A stretch of DNA of 64,000 nucleotides from an uncultured Oscillospiraceae bacterium (lineage in GTDB: Bacteria > Bacillota > Clostridia > Oscillospirales > Oscillospiraceae). Shown here piece by piece: positions 24,779-37,665 of this stretch. The stretch's first letter is position 1; every line of letters starts with the position of its first letter. The stretch lies in assembly GCA_910587345.1 (NCBI GenBank), contig CAJUKH010000058.1, positions 1 to 64,000 of the forward strand, read 5' to 3'. A program made the position numbers and the translations under genes. The notes under the pieces are model-generated. The model saw only the letters and a list, made by a program, of their open reading frames with translations. It had not been told where the DNA came from and made no database searches.

Positions 24779-25903
24779 ATGAAGTTTTCCTGCGAAAAGG
24801 CACTGATCCAATCCGCCATTGCCACCACATCCCGGGCCACGGCGCCGAAAAGCTCCATCCCCGCTTTGGAGGGTATTTTGTTGGAAGCTGACAGCGAACT
24901 GCGCCTTACCGGCTACAATCTGGAAACCGGCATCCGCACCGTGGTCCCCGCCGAGATTCGGGAGGGCGGCTCTCTGGTGCTGTCTGCCCGGCTGTTCGGC
25001 GATATCATCCGGCGGCTGCCCGACGACATTGTATCCATTGCCACCGATGGACTGACCGTCCACATCCAGTGCGGGGTCAGCGAGTTCCACATTCAGGGCA
25101 TCGACCCGGAGGAGTTTCCCGAGCTGCCCGCCGTGGAGCCGCAGAATGCGCTGGTGCTGAGCCGGGCCACTCTTTCCGATATGATAAACCGCACCCTGTT
25201 TGCAGTGTCCAACAACGACGGCCGGCCCATCCTTACCGGTTCCCTTTTTGAAGTGGTTGGAAATGTGCTGACTGTGGTCAGTGTGGACGGCCAGCGGCTG
25301 GCTCTGCGGCGGGAAAAGCTGGAGCAGGCTCCCGACCACGATTTCTCCTTCGTGGTGCCCGGCATGGCGTTGGGAGAGGTGCGGGGCATCTGCGGCGACG
25401 GGGAGGAAACGGTCTCCATCACCACCGGCGCCCGGCATATCCTGTTCCGCATGGGGTCCACCCTTCTGGTGACCCGGCGGCTGGAGGGAGAATTTTTGAA
25501 TTACCGCCAGTCCATCTCCTGGAAGAGCGACATCAAGCTGGTGGCTGATGTGAAGCAGCTGATGACCTCCATTGACCGGGTGGGCCTGATCTTGCATGAA
25601 AATACCAAAAATCCGCTGCGGTGCATCGTGGGGGATGGATGTATCTACCTCTCCTCGGTCACGGCCATCGGCAACGCCTCTGACCAGTGCCCGGTGGAGG
25701 GCAGCGGGGACGATCTGCACATCGGCTTTAACCACCGCTTTATGATGGATGCTTTGAAGGCGGTGCCGGCGGAGAAGGCCAAGCTGCTGATGGGGACCCC
25801 CTCCACCCCCTGTATCATCGTCCCCGTGGACGAACCCGAGGGGGAGGAAGCCTTTTTGTTCATGGTCCTGCCTGTGCGGATGAGCGCCAGCTGGGATAAA
25901 TAA
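24779..25903 (+). CDS. dnaN: DNA polymerase III beta clamp
   Basis: 374 aa, the usual length. Forms the ring-shaped dimer that holds polymerase on DNA. All three clamp repeats are present; the first begins [20 protein letters not shown], and the family's typical C-terminal sequence ends in [10 protein letters not shown] 24779 follows ATGGAGG. It is the first gene rightward of oriC and heads dnaN-yaaA-recF. Confidence 0.97.
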   Translation: MKFSCEKALIQSAIATTSRATAPKSSIPALEGILLEADSELRLTGYNLETGIRTVVPAEIREGGSLVLSARLFGDIIRRLPDDIVSIATDGLTVHIQCGVSEFHIQGIDPEEFPELPAVEPQNALVLSRATLSDMINRTLFAVSNNDGRPILTGSLFEVVGNVLTVVSVDGQRLALRREKLEQAPDHDFSFVVPGMALGEVRGICGDGEETVSITTGARHILFRMGSTLLVTRRLEGEFLNYRQSISWKSDIKLVADVKQLMTSIDRVGLILHENTKNPLRCIVGDGCIYLSSVTAIGNASDQCPVEGSGDDLHIGFNHRFMMDALKAVPAEKAKLLMGTPSTPCIIVPVDEPEGEEAFLFMVLPVRMSASWDK

Positions 25904-25931
25904 GCGAAACAAACAGCCTGGAGGGCATATC

Positions 25932-26144
25932 ATGCAGGAGCAAACCGTTAATATCACAACAGAATATATCAAGCTGGACGCATTACTGAAATTTGCCGGA
26001 GCCGTGGAAACCGGCGGAGAGGCCAAGCAGGCGGTCCAGGAGGGGGAGGTCATGGTGAACGGGGAGGTCTGTACCATGCGGGGGAAGAAATGCCGTCCGG
26101 GGGACGTGGTGGTCCTTGATGGCATGAGGATCGTGGTGGCATGA
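25932..26144 (+). CDS. yaaA: S4-domain RNA-binding protein YaaA (RlbA)
   Basis: 70 aa. A stand-alone S4 fold ([47 protein letters not shown]). In Bacillus the yaaA product occurs between dnaN and recF and has been linked to ribosome assembly. The stop codon overlaps the recF start (ATGA), so the two are coupled. Confidence 0.92.
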   Translation: MQEQTVNITTEYIKLDALLKFAGAVETGGEAKQAVQEGEVMVNGEVCTMRGKKCRPGDVVVLDGMRIVVA

Positions 26145-27244
26145 CCCTCCACAAGTTGGAACTGGATTTTTTCCGCAACTATGTCCATCTGGAGGCGGAA
26201 TTTGCCCCGGGGGTCAATGTTATTTTGGGAGAAAATGCCCAGGGAAAGACCAATCTTTTGGAGGCGGCGGCCTATCTTTCCTCCGCCCGGTCCCACCGGG
26301 CCAGATATGACAGGGAGCTTGTCCAGTTTGGGGTGGACCACGCCTTTTTGAAGGGGGAGATCTCCTCCCGGGGGCGGGATTTTACCCAGGAGGCACGGCT
26401 TCACCGGGGCGAGCGGCGGCAGCTGTTCTCCAACGGCGTAAAGCTGAAAACCGCCGGGGAGCTGGGAGAGGTGCTCAATACCATCCTCTTCTGTCCAGAG
26501 GACCTGTCTCTCATTCGGGCGGGGGCGGCGGAGCGGCGGCGGTTTCTGGACGACGCCATCTGTCAGCTGCGGCCCAAATATGCGGCCGCATTGTCGGAGT
26601 ATAAGCGGCTTTATGAGCAAAAGACCCGTATTTTGCGGGACTGGGAGGAATACCCCTCCCTTTTGGATACGCTGGATGACTTTAATCTGCGGATGGCCCA
26701 GGTGGGGGCGGTGGTGATCCACTACCGGGCCTATTTTGTCAAGCGGCTGGCGGCGTTGGCGCCCCCGATCCAGTCGGATTTTTCCGGGGGACGGGAAAAG
26801 TTGACCCTTCGGTATGAGACGGTATCCACCGTCACCGACCCGGAGGCCCCCGCCAAGGTACTGCTGGAGGAGCTGCTGGACCACCAGCAGTCCCACCGCC
26901 GGGCGGAGCTGGACTCCCGGCAGTGTCTGTCGGGGCCGCACAAGGATGATCTGGCCATTGAGATAGACGGGCAGGTGGCAAGGCAATTTGCCTCCCAGGG
27001 GCAGACCCGGACGGCGGCGCTGTCACTGAAGCTGGCCTGCCGGGAGCTGTTTCAGGAGGACCGGGAGGAGTGGCCGGTGCTGCTGCTGGACGATGTTTTG
27101 TCGGAGTTGGATGCCAGAAGGCAGAGTTTTGTGCTGGAGCGTATCCGGGGCGGACAAGTATTGATCACCTGCTGTGAGGATGACAAAAAGGTCACCGGCG
27201 GCGGAAAACGGTTTCTCATTCAGGGGGGCCGGCTGGTGGGATAA
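26141..27244 (+). CDS. recF: DNA replication and repair protein RecF
   Basis: 367 aa SMC-like ATPase that loads RecA at gaps with RecO and RecR. Walker A is GENAQGKTN, the signature region is [13 protein letters not shown], and Walker B is [12 protein letters not shown]. The start overlaps the yaaA stop by 4 bp. It lies in the classic dnaA-dnaN-yaaA-recF order. Confidence 0.96.
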   Translation: MTLHKLELDFFRNYVHLEAEFAPGVNVILGENAQGKTNLLEAAAYLSSARSHRARYDRELVQFGVDHAFLKGEISSRGRDFTQEARLHRGERRQLFSNGVKLKTAGELGEVLNTILFCPEDLSLIRAGAAERRRFLDDAICQLRPKYAAALSEYKRLYEQKTRILRDWEEYPSLLDTLDDFNLRMAQVGAVVIHYRAYFVKRLAALAPPIQSDFSGGREKLTLRYETVSTVTDPEAPAKVLLEELLDHQQSHRRAELDSRQCLSGPHKDDLAIEIDGQVARQFASQGQTRTAALSLKLACRELFQEDREEWPVLLLDDVLSELDARRQSFVLERIRGGQVLITCCEDDKKVTGGGKRFLIQGGRLVG

Positions 27245-27285
27245 AACGGGAAAAAAGCCCTTTTTTGGACCAAAAGGAGGAGCAA

Positions 27286-27615
27286 ATGGTCGTTTTCGGA
27301 ATCTTTTTTCTCTCCCCCTTTCTGGTGGGAGGTGCGGCGGAATATCTCTGCTGCCGGCTGCCCAAAAAACGGTGGTGGCGGTGGGTCCCTCTGCTGGTGG
27401 CTTTGACGCTGGCGGGGGCGCTGGCCTGGGGGCGGTACTACGGGTGGAGCGACACCGACCATGCCCCCATTGAGACCATCCTCTTCTTCCCGGGGCTTCC
27501 ACTGTTGGGGGCGCTGCTGGGCATCACAGCGGGGTTTCTGGTGTGGAAAAAGCTGTGGACCCCACAGGTGGTGAAGCACCACAGAGCGGGCGAGCAGTGG
27601 AAGCGGTGGAAGTGA
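27286..27615 (+). CDS. Small membrane protein, 109 aa
   Basis: Probably three membrane helices (VFGIFFLSPFLVGGAAEYL, WVPLLVALTLAGALAWG, FPGLPLLGALLGITAGFLVW) with a basic C-terminus. ATG 27286 follows AAGGAGGAG; an in-frame TTG further upstream overlaps that site and is less likely. Unknown family. It lies between recF and another membrane protein, 13 bp apart. Confidence 0.65.
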   Translation: MVVFGIFFLSPFLVGGAAEYLCCRLPKKRWWRWVPLLVALTLAGALAWGRYYGWSDTDHAPIETILFFPGLPLLGALLGITAGFLVWKKLWTPQVVKHHRAGEQWKRWK

Positions 27616-27628
27616 GAAAGGAGCGGAC

Positions 27629-28447
27629 ATGAGCAACGGTGAAATTTGCCGGTGGGCTTGGGAGAACAGTAAAGGGAACAGAAATGTTTTATGGGAGGGA
27701 ATCCTTTTCTCTTTGATACCGGGTCTTTTTAACGTATGGTTTTCCTTTTTGTGGGGAAAGAACGATTTGATTTCCTGGTGGGAGATCCCCATGGGCTGGC
27801 TGTCACAGATGCTGTCCTTCGGCTTGTTTTTTCTGGCACTGGAGCCGGTGACGGGGAGAAAGTGCGATTTTAGAGATGTGTTTCTCCCTTTTCATCGGCA
27901 CATTTTGAAAAAAGCGGCGACCCTTTCTCTTTTCTTTGTCCTGCTTAATACGGTACTGACCCTCTATCCCACATCCCTTATACAAAGGGGCCGGGAAATG
28001 ATGGATGCCGGCATGGCGGAAATTGAGCGGTTACAAATCATAGATGTGGCCAGCGCTGCGTATCAGCAGTATTTTGAGGGAAGTCGTCTGACTGTCCGGG
28101 GGCAGAAATTGAGCGGGCTCCTGACCTTTCCGCCGGCGCTTCTGTCTCTCCCTGTAAAGTATTTTCTGTTTTTCCGGGAGGAAAAGTCCGCAAGAGAGAT
28201 GCTTGCGGAGGGAGTCAGGATTGTGGTCCGTTTCTTTTGGCGGATACTGGGGTTGGGGCTTCGGTGTTGTAGTGTACTGATAGCGGGGTACTTTTTTGTG
28301 GTGCTCATTCGTGGCCGGGTTTTGCCTTATCTTGTTCTGTTGGTTTCTCTGGTTTTTTGGCTCCCCTGGAGTATGTTGGCATCGGCCAAACTGGCGGCGG
28401 AGATGATCGAGGTAGGGCCGGAGGACCCATGGTGGGCGAGAACATAA
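27629..28447 (+). CDS. Multi-pass membrane protein, DUF975-like layout
   Basis: 272 aa with about five membrane helices (ILFSLIPGLFNVWFSFLW, WLSQMLSFGLFFLALEPV, LSLFFVLLNTVLTLYP, FWRILGLGLRCCSVLIAGYF, VLPYLVLLVSLVFWLPW). Its AT content is a little higher than its neighbours'. The layout resembles DUF975-type proteins, but I cannot confirm that. AGAAAGGAG precedes the start. It is inserted between recF and remB, where many genomes have no extra genes. Confidence 0.65.
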   Translation: MSNGEICRWAWENSKGNRNVLWEGILFSLIPGLFNVWFSFLWGKNDLISWWEIPMGWLSQMLSFGLFFLALEPVTGRKCDFRDVFLPFHRHILKKAATLSLFFVLLNTVLTLYPTSLIQRGREMMDAGMAEIERLQIIDVASAAYQQYFEGSRLTVRGQKLSGLLTFPPALLSLPVKYFLFFREEKSAREMLAEGVRIVVRFFWRILGLGLRCCSVLIAGYFFVVLIRGRVLPYLVLLVSLVFWLPWSMLASAKLAAEMIEVGPEDPWWART

Positions 28448-28480
28448 GAAAGAACCATGTGTGGAAGGGAGAGCGTGAAA

Positions 28481-29164
28481 ATGGGATTTAACGAGAGGGT
28501 CCACGCTTATATTGCGGCGAAATATTATACATATCTGGTGGAGACCTTTGGGGAGCGGGGACGGCTGGCCTTTGTCCACGGCACCCAGTACTATGCCGCC
28601 CAGCGGGGGCGGCGGATGGCCCAGAGGGCCATCCGGGACGGAGCCCCGTTGACGCAGGCCAGCTATAACTACTACGGCGAATGGGTCAACACCGAGGAAA
28701 GCAGGGCCGAGGGCATTGCAAACCAGTCGGAAAAGACGCCGGAGGGGTACACGAAAATCACCCGGTGCCCATGGCACACCCAGTTTGTGGAGATGGGCTG
28801 TCCCGAAGCGGGGGCGGAGTACTGCCGGCATCTGGACGCCTCCATCTCCCGGGGATTCAACCCCTATCTGGGCTATGTGGTGGACCAGACCCTTCATGAG
28901 GCCGACTGCTGTATCCACCGGCTGACCTCCGGCCCCATTTCCGAGGGCAGTGAGAGGGGGAAGAACCCCGCCGGGCTGAAATCCTTTGAATATCACTGCG
29001 CCCACTCCTTCTGGGCCTATCACGAGGTGACGGCCGCCATCTTCCAAAGCGAGGGGGAGAAGGTCAACCAGAAGGTGCTGGAGGACTTCGCCCGGGACTA
29101 TGGCAGGGAGATGGCCGACATTCTCTGGTCCTATTGGGATGTGAATTTCAATGTGTGCGATTGA
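28481..29164 (+). CDS. L-2-amino-thiazoline-4-carboxylate hydrolase-family protein
   Basis: 227 aa from ATG 28481 (AAGGGAGAG 9 nt upstream; a more upstream ATG at 28457 has a poorer site). The pattern ITRCPWHTQFVEMGCPEAGA, then YCRHLD, then GFNPYLGYVVDQTLHEADCC fits the ATC hydrolase family: the conserved CPW motif, the YC..D motif, the GFNP motif and a late DCC. Members are cytosolic and often of unproven substrate; the named reaction opens a thiazoline ring toward cysteine. Its position beside the origin operon gives no clue to its role. Confidence 0.7.
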   Translation: MGFNERVHAYIAAKYYTYLVETFGERGRLAFVHGTQYYAAQRGRRMAQRAIRDGAPLTQASYNYYGEWVNTEESRAEGIANQSEKTPEGYTKITRCPWHTQFVEMGCPEAGAEYCRHLDASISRGFNPYLGYVVDQTLHEADCCIHRLTSGPISEGSERGKNPAGLKSFEYHCAHSFWAYHEVTAAIFQSEGEKVNQKVLEDFARDYGREMADILWSYWDVNFNVCD

Positions 29165-29239
29165 GAAAAAGCAAGGCTCTTATGGAAAAGCGGAGGGTCG
29201 GAGCCATGGCCCGGCCGTGGGCGGAAAGGATGTGAGGCG

Positions 29240-31690
<2,451 letters not shown>

Positions 31691-31692
<2 letters not shown>

Positions 31693-31841
31693 GGAGGTGA
31701 AACAGTGTGCGTAGCACACTGTTTCGGGGATCGCCCAACTGCTCGCCGCTGTGCGGCAACCGCAGTTGATGGCGGGAACCTCCATGCGCCGGAGGTTTCG
31801 TAAAATATATAAGTGCGCGATAAGCGCATGGAGGTTTTGCA
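31691..31841 (+). ncRNA. Structured gyrA leader: candidate translational switch
   Basis: Directly after the gyrB stop, GGAGGT (31693-31698) can pair with ACCTCC (31778-31783) to close a three-way junction. Its arms are an 11-bp stem AAACAGTGTGC/GCACACTGTTT (31700-31724) and CAACTGC/GCAGTTG (31736-31768) with inner GCCGC/GCGGC. The ACCTCCATGCGC strand (31778-31789) is also the exact reverse complement of GCGCATGGAGGT (31824-31835), the gyrA Shine-Dalgarno region. A third GGAGGT (31791-31796) offers a short competing hairpin. These pairings exclude one another. Confidence 0.7.
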
Positions 31842-34388
31842 ATGGCACATAATCGTGATTACAAGCCCGAAGACATCATGTTCCCCAATCAGGCCATCAC
31901 TGAGTCGGAGCTGGTGGGGGAAATGCAGGACAGCTACATCCAGTACGCCATGTCCGTCATCGTGGGACGGGCATTGCCCGACGTCCGGGACGGATTGAAG
32001 CCGGTCCACCGCCGCATTCTCTACACCATGTACGAAAGCGGCCTGACCAGCGATAAGCCCTTTAAGAAGTCGGCCACCTGCGTGGGTGACGTGCTGGGTA
32101 AGTACCACCCCCACGGCGACTCCTCGGTCTATGACGCCATGGTCCGCCTGGCCCAGAATTTCTCCATGCGCTATATGCTGGTGGACGGCCACGGCAACTT
32201 TGGCTCCGTGGACGGCGACCCCCCTGCCGCCTACCGTTACACCGAGGCCCGTATGTCCCGCCTTTCCAACGAAATGCTCCGGGACATCGACAAGGAGACG
32301 GTGGACTGGGACCCCAACTTTGACGAGACGAGGAAGGAACCCCGGGTGCTGCCCTCCCGGTTCCCCAATCTGCTGGTAAACGGCTCCTCCGGCATCGCCG
32401 TGGGTATGGCCACCAACATCCCGCCCCACAATCTGCGGGAGGTCATCGGCGCCTGTGTTGCCGTGCTGGACAACCCGGAGGCCACGCTGGCCGACCTGAT
32501 GGAGCATATCAAGGGACCTGACTTCCCCACCCGGGGCATCATCATGGGCCGCAGCGGCATCCGTTCGGCCTACGAGACCGGCCGGGGCAAGGTGGTCATC
32601 CGGGCCAGGACCGAGTTTGAGGAGTACGGCAAGGACCGGGTGCGCATCATTGTTTCCGAGCTGCCTTATCAGGTGAACAAGCGGCAGCTGATCAAAAATA
32701 TCGCCGATCAGGTGAAGGACAAGCGGCTGGAGGGCATCTCCGACCTGCGGGACGAGACCGACCGGAACGGTATGCGGATGGTCATTGAGCTGAAGAAAGA
32801 CGCCAACCCTCAAGTGGTGCTGAACCGGCTCTTTGCCCAGACCGCCCTTCAGTCCAGCTTCTCCATCATCATGCTGGCTCTGGTGGACGACCAGAAGCAG
32901 CCCCGTATCCTGTCTCTGCGGCAGGTCATTGATGAGTATCTTGCCTTTCAGGAGGAGATCATCGTCCGCCGGACCCGCTACGATTTGAAGAAGGCACAGG
33001 AGCGGGCCCATCTGCTGGAAGGTCTGCTGATCGCACAGGACAACATTGACGAGGTCATTCGCATCATCCGTTCCTCCTACGACAACGCCAGGGAGCGGCT
33101 GATGGAGCGGTTCGGGCTGGATGACGTGCAGGCCCAGGCCATCTGCGATATGCGGCTTATCTCCCTGCAGGGACTGAACCGGGAGAAGCTGGAGGCCGAG
33201 TATAAGGAGCTGGAAGAGAAGATCGCTTACTATACTCAGCTGCTGGGCAGTGACGAGATGATCCGCCAGGTGCTGAAGGAGGAGCTGCAGGCCATCGCCG
33301 ACAAGTACGGCGATGACCGCCGCACCGAGATCCAGGACGTGGCCGATGAAATCGATATTGAGGATCTGATCGAGGAGGAGCAGTGCGTCTTCACCTTGAC
33401 CCAGGCCGGCTATATCAAGCGGACCCCGGTCAGCGAATATGCCGCCCAGTCCAAGGGCGGTATGGGCAAGCGGGGCATCACCACCCGGGAGGAGGATTAT
33501 GTGGTGGACGTGTTCACCGCCTCTACCCACGATTACCTTCTCTTCTTCACCGACACGGGCAAGGTCTACCGCAAGAAGGGCTATCAGATCCCGGTCAGCG
33601 GCAAGACGGCCAAGGGGACCAACATTGTCAATATCCTGCAGGTGGAGCAGGGAGAGCGGGTCCAGACCATGCTTCACTTCCGGGAGATGGAGGAGGGGGA
33701 GAAGTTCCTCTTCATGACCACACGCCAGGGAACAGTGAAGCGGCTGCCGGTGGAGACCCTGAAAAACCTTCGCAACAACGGCATCCGCGCATTGACGCTG
33801 GAGGAGGGGGACGAGCTGGTTTCCGTGCAGGAGACCGACGGCCGCCAGCAGATCCTCATTGCCACCCATCAGGGCCAGGCGGTCCACTTCGACGAAAATG
33901 ACGTGCGGCCCACCGGCCGGACCTCCATGGGCGTCCGGGGCATCCGCCTGAAAGACGGGGACTTTGTGGTGGGCGCCGCCCGGGCCGAGGAGGGAAAGAC
34001 CGTCCTTTCCATCACCGAGAGAGGCTACGGCAAGCGGACCGCCGTGGAGGAATACCGCCAGACCAACCGGGGCGGCGTGGGCATCCGTAACTACATGGTC
34101 ACCGAAAAGACCGGCCCCGTCATGGGCATCAAAGTGGTGGACGGCAGCGAGGACCTGCTGCTGGTGACCCAGAGCGGCATCCTCATCCGTACCCCGGTGG
34201 AGGCCATCCGTATGGCCGGCCGGTCCACCCAGGGGGTCATTGTCATGCGCTTTAAGGAGGAGGGGGACAAGGTCATCGCCCTGGCCCTCACCGACCATGA
34301 GGAGGCACCCGTCGAGGGAGAGGAGACCGAGGCGCCTGAGGCCCCCGGGACGCAGGCGGCTCCCGCCCCTGAACCCGAGAGCGAGTAA
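31842..34388 (+). CDS. gyrA: DNA gyrase subunit A
   Basis: 848 aa. The breakage-reunion domain has the catalytic Tyr in [11 protein letters not shown]. The quinolone-resistance region reads [12 protein letters not shown], with Ser and Asp at the two common resistance positions, i.e. susceptible-type residues. The C-terminal beta-pinwheel has a gyrA-box-like [12 protein letters not shown] and typical blade repeats ([23 protein letters not shown]), then an acidic/Pro tail. The start is ATG 31842; its Shine-Dalgarno lies inside a 12-nt sequence perfectly matched by an upstream complementary strand, so translation may be controlled. Confidence 0.97.
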   Translation: MAHNRDYKPEDIMFPNQAITESELVGEMQDSYIQYAMSVIVGRALPDVRDGLKPVHRRILYTMYESGLTSDKPFKKSATCVGDVLGKYHPHGDSSVYDAMVRLAQNFSMRYMLVDGHGNFGSVDGDPPAAYRYTEARMSRLSNEMLRDIDKETVDWDPNFDETRKEPRVLPSRFPNLLVNGSSGIAVGMATNIPPHNLREVIGACVAVLDNPEATLADLMEHIKGPDFPTRGIIMGRSGIRSAYETGRGKVVIRARTEFEEYGKDRVRIIVSELPYQVNKRQLIKNIADQVKDKRLEGISDLRDETDRNGMRMVIELKKDANPQVVLNRLFAQTALQSSFSIIMLALVDDQKQPRILSLRQVIDEYLAFQEEIIVRRTRYDLKKAQERAHLLEGLLIAQDNIDEVIRIIRSSYDNARERLMERFGLDDVQAQAICDMRLISLQGLNREKLEAEYKELEEKIAYYTQLLGSDEMIRQVLKEELQAIADKYGDDRRTEIQDVADEIDIEDLIEEEQCVFTLTQAGYIKRTPVSEYAAQSKGGMGKRGITTREEDYVVDVFTASTHDYLLFFTDTGKVYRKKGYQIPVSGKTAKGTNIVNILQVEQGERVQTMLHFREMEEGEKFLFMTTRQGTVKRLPVETLKNLRNNGIRALTLEEGDELVSVQETDGRQQILIATHQGQAVHFDENDVRPTGRTSMGVRGIRLKDGDFVVGAARAEEGKTVLSITERGYGKRTAVEEYRQTNRGGVGIRNYMVTEKTGPVMGIKVVDGSEDLLLVTQSGILIRTPVEAIRMAGRSTQGVIVMRFKEEGDKVIALALTDHEEAPVEGEETEAPEAPGTQAAPAPEPESE

Positions 34389-34417
34389 GAATCGAAACGG
34401 TCAAACAGGAATACTCT

Positions 34418-34440
34418 GGGAGGGGGCAACGCCCCCTCCC
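34418..34440 (+). terminator. GC-rich hairpin after gyrA
   Basis: GGGAGGGGGC, loop AAC, GCCCCCTCCC. There is no good T-run (CTTCCC follows), so terminator strength is uncertain. Confidence 0.5.
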
Positions 34441-34540
34441 CTTCCCAATAGCGGAGAAAGCTGCGCAAAGAGGGAACAGGGTCTACCGATGACCGGTTTT
34501 AGGGAACAATAACTTACGGCCGGAAAAGGAGGTGGAGGGC

Positions 34541-34900
34541 ATGAATAGCGCTGATATATTGGAAGTTCTTGTCGGCTGTGGGCTGGTGTTAGGGTTTTTG
34601 ATTTCCCGGGTCATTAAGATAGTTCGTTCGGAGGACCGAGGGGAAAGCAAGGCCCCCACACGGAAAAAGCAGACGCCAAAGGCAGATACATATACATCCC
34701 CCCGGACCACCCCCGGGGCCTCCGCCGTCAAGCCCCGGCCCGCCTTCCGCAGCGAGGCGGCCGACCATGAGCATATCACCGTGGGCGGCCTGACCAGAGA
34801 GGCCCGGCTGGAACAGCTGGAGACCCTGTTGGACGCCGGACTTCTGGACAGGGAGGAGTATCGGGAGCGAAAGCGGAGGATCGAGGAGGAGATGGGGTGA
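34541..34900 (+). CDS. SHOCT-domain protein with N-terminal membrane helix
   Basis: 119 aa. One membrane segment (DILEVLVGCGLVLGFLIS) is followed by a basic, Pro/Thr-rich linker and a C-terminal SHOCT domain (LEQLETLLDAGLLDREEYRE, RKRRIEEEM). SHOCT is a short helical hairpin often found at the ends of membrane proteins, with unclear function. ATG 34541 lies 8 nt after AGGAGG. It overlaps the next gene, which also ends in SHOCT, by 4 bp. Confidence 0.75.
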   Translation: MNSADILEVLVGCGLVLGFLISRVIKIVRSEDRGESKAPTRKKQTPKADTYTSPRTTPGASAVKPRPAFRSEAADHEHITVGGLTREARLEQLETLLDAGLLDREEYRERKRRIEEEMG

Positions 34901-35325
34901 AAAAGCACATTCGTTATAAGCCCAGCAAGGCCAGTGCTGCCATGAGTCTGGCCGTGGGTGTCCTGTTTATCATTATTGGTGTGACCATGGTTCTTCCGGC
35001 CACCTTTGGCTCTGGCTTTTTGCCCATAGGGCTTTTTGGCCTTGTGTGGACGGGAATGGCGGTGGTCATCACCATCACCAACATCCGCTATTTGTTTGGT
35101 AAGGGCACAGATCCCACCTTTTACGGCGGCTTTGAGGTCACCGATGAGGAGCCGGAGGGAAATCATGCGCCCACATCGCTTCCCGCCGAGGCCCACGACC
35201 ACATCACCTCCACCACCCTCTCCCCCAAGGCCCGGCTGGAACAGCTGGAGACGCTGAAGGAGGCGGGTTTGCTGACAAGGGCGGAGTATGAGGAGAAGCG
35301 GAAGGAGATTTTGAGGGAGCTGTGA
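34897..35325 (+). CDS. Two-helix membrane protein with SHOCT domain
   Basis: 142 aa from GTG 34897, whose bases overlap the stop of the previous gene (GTGA). Two membrane helices (AMSLAVGVLFIIIGVTMVL, LPIGLFGLVWTGMAVVITI) precede a linker and a C-terminal SHOCT hairpin (LEQLETLKEAGLLTRAEYEE) nearly identical in pattern to its neighbour's. The pair probably works together, perhaps associating through the SHOCT hairpins. The cellular role is unknown. Confidence 0.75.
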   Translation: MKKHIRYKPSKASAAMSLAVGVLFIIIGVTMVLPATFGSGFLPIGLFGLVWTGMAVVITITNIRYLFGKGTDPTFYGGFEVTDEEPEGNHAPTSLPAEAHDHITSTTLSPKARLEQLETLKEAGLLTRAEYEEKRKEILREL

Positions 35326-35415
35326 GCCAGAAGGCCGGCTGCACTGAAATCAGCGATATCAAAAACCCCCTCCTTTAAGGGAGGAGAGCAGAACAAGGAA
35401 AAGAGGTTGACTGAC

Positions 35416-36432
35416 ATGAAAAACAAAACCATTACCCACATCATGGCGTTGTCCCTGGGGGCGGCCCTTCTGTTTTCCGGCTGCACCAGCAAGGAGAAGG
35501 AGCCAGAGGCGACTCCCACGCCCGCCGTTGAGAGTGAAACGCCCAAAGATTACAGCAAGTACAATACTTACCTGAATCTTGTGGAGGATATCTACGAGCT
35601 GGAAGAAATTTTGGGAGTCTATTTTGACAATGTGGAGTATGCCGCCGAGTTTGCCGTGCGGGAAGGCGGGGATTACGCCAACATCAAGGAGGCCACCGAC
35701 TTCTATACCCCCATGACCTATACCGTGGAGCAGGCGCTGGACTATGCCAAGGAGGAGCCGGCCTATCCTGACGCCGACGCCGCCATGCTGACGCTGGGAG
35801 ACAGCCCGGCAAAGGTGATGAAGGCCGTGGGAGACATCTCCAACTATATGCAGTTCAATGATTTTGAGGATGACGATCTGGCTAAGGCCCCGGAGCTTCA
35901 CGCTGCGCTGATGGCGGCGCTGGAGACCTATGACCTGTATTACGGCTCCTTCCTGACGGCTATGGAGACCCTGGCTGACGAGACCCGGGATGAGGACATT
36001 CAGGAGCTTCTGGACGCCGGGGAGATGATCCTCTATTACTCCCGCTGCGTGATCCGGGACAGTCAGGACATTTTGAACGGCATCTGGGCGCAGCTGGAGG
36101 ATGCCGCCGCCAACACCGAGCCCAACGCAGAGTTTGCACTGCCTGTCATTGACATGACCGAGATCGACCCCCTGCTGGCCCAGTTCCAGGAAAATCACCG
36201 GAATCTGACCGGGGCCATGAATGACGAGGCGGAGCGGGAAAAGGTATCCACCTTTACCGGGACCGTCGGGGACAGCGCCCTGAAGCTCTACACCAACAAG
36301 GTGGAGATGCTGGCCTACCGTATGACCGACCTGGCCAACGCTCTGGCGGCGGGGACCGAATACGCCGACGCCTATGACGCCACCAGCGAGGCGGTCAGCA
36401 GCATGATCAGCGGCTATAACAGCATCAATTAA
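35416..36432 (+). CDS. Lipoprotein, DUF3829-like
   Basis: 338 aa. A lipoprotein signal peptide ends in LFSGC (lipobox, Cys at about residue 22), followed by a Pro/Thr/Glu linker. The rest is all-helical and acidic ([40 protein letters not shown]), the look of DUF3829 proteins, which are surface-attached helical bundles of unknown function. ATG 35416 is preferred over an upstream TTG. It lies upstream of the RNase HI fusion gene by 10 bp. Confidence 0.75.
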   Translation: MKNKTITHIMALSLGAALLFSGCTSKEKEPEATPTPAVESETPKDYSKYNTYLNLVEDIYELEEILGVYFDNVEYAAEFAVREGGDYANIKEATDFYTPMTYTVEQALDYAKEEPAYPDADAAMLTLGDSPAKVMKAVGDISNYMQFNDFEDDDLAKAPELHAALMAALETYDLYYGSFLTAMETLADETRDEDIQELLDAGEMILYYSRCVIRDSQDILNGIWAQLEDAAANTEPNAEFALPVIDMTEIDPLLAQFQENHRNLTGAMNDEAEREKVSTFTGTVGDSALKLYTNKVEMLAYRMTDLANALAAGTEYADAYDATSEAVSSMISGYNSIN

Positions 36433-36442
36433 GGGGCGAAGA

Positions 36443-37642
36443 ATGAAAACAGTCACCATTTATACCGACGGGGCCTGTTCGGGCAATCCGGGGCCGGGAG
36501 GATGGGGCGCCATCTTACAGTACGGAAAGCTCCAAAAGGAATTTTCCGGCGGAGAGGCCCATACCACCAACAACCGCATGGAGCTGACAGGGGTCATCAC
36601 GGCGCTGGAGGCGCTGAACGAGCCCTGTGTGGTGGAGTTGTACTCCGACTCCAAGTATGTCATTGACGCGCTGGAGAAAGGCTGGGCCAAAGGCTGGAAG
36701 GCCAGGGGCTGGGTGAAGGCGGACAAGAAGCCGGCATTGAACCCCGATCTGTGGGAGCGGCTGCTGGCGCTGTGCGAATACCACACCGTCCATCTGCACT
36801 GGGTCAAGGGCCATGCCGACAACGAGTTCAACAACCGCTGTGATGAGCTGGCGGTGATGGAGAGCCAGAAGTTCAAAAAGGAGACCGAGCCAACGGCGGA
36901 TGGCAGGGACTTCCCTGCTCTGGTGCGGGTCAGTGACCGCATCTGGTATCTGCCCGGGGAGGATTTTACCGGCCGGGACCGGCCTTTCCTCTACTATGTG
37001 AAGGGGGAAAAGAAGAGTCTGGCGGTGGATGCGGGCAACTCCCCCGCCCATGTGAGGGCCTTTTACGCCGCATTGGAGGCCGCCGGGCTGCCCAGACCCC
37101 ATATTACCCTTCTGACCCACTGGCATTGGGACCACACCTTCGGCCTGACGGCGGTGGAGGGGGTCACAATGACCTCGGCCGCCACCAATGAGAAGCTGGG
37201 GCAGGTGGCCCAATGGAAGTGGAATGACGCCGCCATGAAAAAACGGCTGAACACCGGGGAGGATATTCAGGCCTGTGACGACTGTATCCGCCGGGAGTAT
37301 GCCGACCCCGGGGACATTCGGGTGACCACCGCTGCCGTCAGCCTTCACGGGGATGTGGAAATTGACTTGGGCGGGGTGACCTGCCGGGTGATGCTACGGG
37401 ATTCCCCCCACTCCCGGGACGGGCTTTTTATCCACATTCCGGAGGAGAAGGCGCTGGCCGTGGGGGACGGAGAGAGCGGCGATTATTACGAGCTGGGCGG
37501 AGCGTATGACCAGAACCGGCTGACGGAACTGCTGGCCTTTTTGGAGGGGCTGGAATATGACGTGGCTCTGGGCGGCCATCAGGCCCCTTGGTCCAAGGCG
37601 GACCAGCTGGCCGAACTGCGGGGCTTTCTGACCGGGGAATAG
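36443..37642 (+). CDS. RNase HI fused to a metallo-beta-lactamase domain
   Basis: 399 aa in one uninterrupted frame. Residues 1-145 are a complete RNase [18 protein letters not shown], with Asp9, Glu47 (NRMELTG), Asp69 (YSDSKYV) and Asp134 (NNRCDELAV) as the four metal-binding acids. It would cut RNA in RNA/DNA hybrids. After a short linker, residues 160-399 form an MBL-fold hydrolase with HWHWDH (226-231), His323, Asp342 and His379, the full two-metal ligand set. Both halves therefore look active. The fusion joins hybrid removal with an unknown hydrolase. The next gene, dtd, begins 23 bp later. Confidence 0.9.
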   Translation: MKTVTIYTDGACSGNPGPGGWGAILQYGKLQKEFSGGEAHTTNNRMELTGVITALEALNEPCVVELYSDSKYVIDALEKGWAKGWKARGWVKADKKPALNPDLWERLLALCEYHTVHLHWVKGHADNEFNNRCDELAVMESQKFKKETEPTADGRDFPALVRVSDRIWYLPGEDFTGRDRPFLYYVKGEKKSLAVDAGNSPAHVRAFYAALEAAGLPRPHITLLTHWHWDHTFGLTAVEGVTMTSAATNEKLGQVAQWKWNDAAMKKRLNTGEDIQACDDCIRREYADPGDIRVTTAAVSLHGDVEIDLGGVTCRVMLRDSPHSRDGLFIHIPEEKALAVGDGESGDYYELGGAYDQNRLTELLAFLEGLEYDVALGGHQAPWSKADQLAELRGFLTGE

Positions 37643-37665
37643 GAAAACACAAAGGAGGAAACGCC

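Noticed and set aside
32080..32170. Quinolone-resistance substitutions in gyrA
   Set aside because: The key positions in [12 protein letters not shown] are Ser and Asp, the susceptible-type residues.
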